DNA from: Salinibacterium sp. PAMC 21357 | Lineage (GTDB): Bacteria > Actinomycetota > Actinomycetes > Actinomycetales > Microbacteriaceae | Assembly: GCF_000247645.1 (NCBI RefSeq) | Contig: NZ_AHWA01000002.1 | Coordinates: 186,001 to 250,000 of the forward strand | Reading direction: 5' to 3' | DNA: 64,000 bases | In this document: positions 62,759 to 64,000 of the stretch, in pieces | Layout: every line of letters starts with the position of its first letter | How positions within the stretch are numbered: position 1 is the first letter of the stretch | Notes under the pieces: generated by a model | What the model was told of the DNA's origin: nothing | Seen by the model: the letters and a program-made list of their open reading frames with translations, nothing else | The model's database searches: none | Made by a program: the position numbers and the translations under genes

Positions 62759-64000
62759 TCGTAGAACGCGGCAATAGCACTGGTCAGCGCAAGGGGGTCG
62801 GCGACCCCGCACATTTCTCGAGCCGAGTGCATTGACAGTAGCGGAAGGCCGACATCGATCGTGCGAATACCTAGGCGAGTCGCCGTGATGGGGCCAATCG
62901 TCGAACCACACGGCATGTCATTATTCGAGACGAACTCCTGGTACTCAACGCCCGCTTGGCGGCAGGCCCGAGCCCACTCCGCTGCGCCGACGCCGTCAGT
63001 GGCATAGCGCTGATTCGCGTTGATCTTGAGCAGCGGCCCTCCGCCGAGACGGGGACGATTAGCGGGATCATGACGCTCAGGATAGTTGGGATGCGCAGCG
63101 TGACCTGCGTCAGATGAGAGGCACCATGAATCGGCGACAGCCCGCATCCGGTCAGTATCCGTGCCGCCGAGCCCACCCCCGATGCGCGCCAGTAGATCAG
63201 CAAGGAATGGCCCTGCTGCACCAGAGCGAGTAGCTGAACCAACTTCTTCATGGTCGAACGCGACAAACACCGGAATGTGATCGAGTTTCGTGCTCAGCCC
63301 GATGAGAGCCACAAGACCCGCGTGGACTGACGAAAGATTATCGAGTCGACCTGATGCGAAAAGCTTCTGATCAAGGCCAAAAACGGCAGGCGCGGCAGTA
63401 TCGGCGACGACGATGTCGTACCCGTCAATGTCTGCCGCTGACCGCTTCGACGACTCGGACGACAGAAGGGACGCGAGGTGCTCGAGCAGATCAGCATCTC
63501 CCAGGTCACCGAGGCCCAGAACCGGGTTCATGTGCATCTGGCGTTTGAGGGTCAGCCCATCATTCACCTTGCGGTCTAGGTGCACGGCGAGCTGGGGAAA
63601 ACGCAGCATGGGTCCGGTTCGCACTAACTCTGTGGTGCCATCACTGAAGATGATTCGACCAGCCAGTTCAAGCTCACGGTCGAGCCACGAGTTCAGCAGC
63701 GGCCCCCCGTAAACCTCGACCCCGGCCTGCAACATCCCCTCATTGCCGGTAGTGGGTTTCGGCTTGAGTTTAAAACTCGGAGAATCTGTGTGCGCGCCGA
63801 GGATGCGAAAAGCAGTCGTTGCTGTCGCTTTAGTCGGCTGAATCCATGCCGCGATCGCACCATCGCGAATCACGAAGTACTTTGCTGCTTTGCGAGTCCG
63901 GGTTCCGTTCCAGTCATCCGCCTCGTGGAGTTGGCTAAAACCGGCATCCCGAAGTCGGCGTGCTGCTTCAGCTACGGCATGAAACGACGAAGGGGATGCG
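62749..64000 (-). CDS. M18 family aminopeptidase, 5' end outside window
   Basis: Zinc aminopeptidase of the M18 family (aspartyl/DNPEP-like, ApeA/ApeB). The frame is open to the right edge, where ASPSSFHAVAEAARRLRDAG is the conserved N-terminal region, so only about 10-20 residues are missing. Metal and catalytic segments are ILGAHTDSPSF, LDNLSS, FDHEEVGS, SSDAGHA and, near the end, LLSMHSAREMCG. Family length is about 420-435; about 416 residues are visible. It removes acidic N-terminal residues from peptides in the cytoplasm (family knowledge). Confidence 0.94.
   Translation of the reverse strand, partial: ASPSSFHAVAEAARRLRDAGFSQLHEADDWNGTRTRKAAKYFVIRDGAIAAWIQPTKATATTAFRILGAHTDSPSFKLKPKPTTGNEGMLQAGVEVYGGPLLNSWLDRELELAGRIIFSDGTTELVRTGPMLRFPQLAVHLDRKVNDGLTLKRQMHMNPVLGLGDLGDADLLEHLASLLSSESSKRSAADIDGYDIVVADTAAPAVFGLDQKLFASGRLDNLSSVHAGLVALIGLSTKLDHIPVFVAFDHEEVGSATRSGAAGPFLADLLARIGGGLGGTDTDRMRAVADSWCLSSDAGHAAHPNYPERHDPANRPRLGGGPLLKINANQRYATDGVGAAEWARACRQAGVEYQEFVSNNDMPCGSTIGPITATRLGIRTIDVGLPLLSMHSAREMCGVADPLALTSAIAAFYEPA

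Overview
The window is chromosomal DNA of a high-GC Gram-positive bacterium, most likely a member of the Microbacteriaceae (Actinomycetota, order Micrococcales). Evidence: an actinobacterial bcc-aa3 respiratory gene set (QcrCAB with a diheme QcrC, CtaC/D/E and the small actinobacterial subunit CtaF), RbpA, the WYL pair PafB/PafC, a DUF3043 protein, HelY-type helicase, Ppm/Lnt lipoprotein and glycan enzymes, many GTG starts, and promoters placed so that transcripts would be leaderless. The genus cannot be fixed from the sequence alone. Gene density is high and almost everything is core housekeeping DNA. I see no prophage, IS element, integrase or CRISPR array.

Layout: (1) 1-9.3 kb: 3' part of dnaE, then flavin reductase, hisD, nrdR, pyrD, DUF3043, an M20 dipeptidase and an ErpA-type Fe-S protein. 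(2) 9.3-17.7 kb: respiratory cluster, ctaC-ctaD-ctaF on the plus strand facing ctaE-qcrC-qcrA-qcrB on the minus strand, separated by a GNAT gene and about 0.7 kb without a recognisable gene. (3) 17.7-33.4 kb: metabolic and accessory genes: trpD, glpK, ychJ-like, a DUF305/YHYH lipoprotein pair, a VOC protein, a UvrA2-like ABC protein, an unknown lipoprotein, an ABC exporter with a duplicated permease, a membrane protein/wHTH pair, a coupled ArsR-SRPBCC/NUDIX/UPF0303 operon and an SDR. (4) 33.4-50.8 kb: NfeD/SPFH/GDPD operon, rbpA, then a long minus-strand block (ppm, lnt, helY, tatC, tatA, two small membrane proteins, pafC, pafB, FKBP, trmI, HAD), PAC2, uppP, M20 peptidase. (5) 50.9-64 kb: tRNA-Leu(GAG) with a strong terminator, PadR regulator, ABC1 kinase, SulP transporter, nuclease-fold protein, APC permease, J-domain/NERD fusion, glutathione peroxidase, a second ABC exporter, RNase HI and the 3' part of an M18 aminopeptidase that runs off the window.

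Three genes (qcrB, ctaE, pafC) are each interrupted by the apparent loss of exactly one C on the coding strand. All are normally intact and functionally important, so sequencing or consensus error is the likeliest explanation. They are annotated here as full-length frameshifted genes.

The most interesting leads are the trmI-FKBP-pafB-pafC-tatA-tatC-helY neighbourhood, which keeps mycobacterial-type synteny but lacks the Pup/proteasome genes; the J-domain/NERD fusion; the head-to-tail duplicated ABC-2 permease; and three inverted repeats placed as operators (32456-32467, 30305-30322, 51174-51191), the first two inside apparent leaderless promoters. I found no convincing wholly new multi-gene system.
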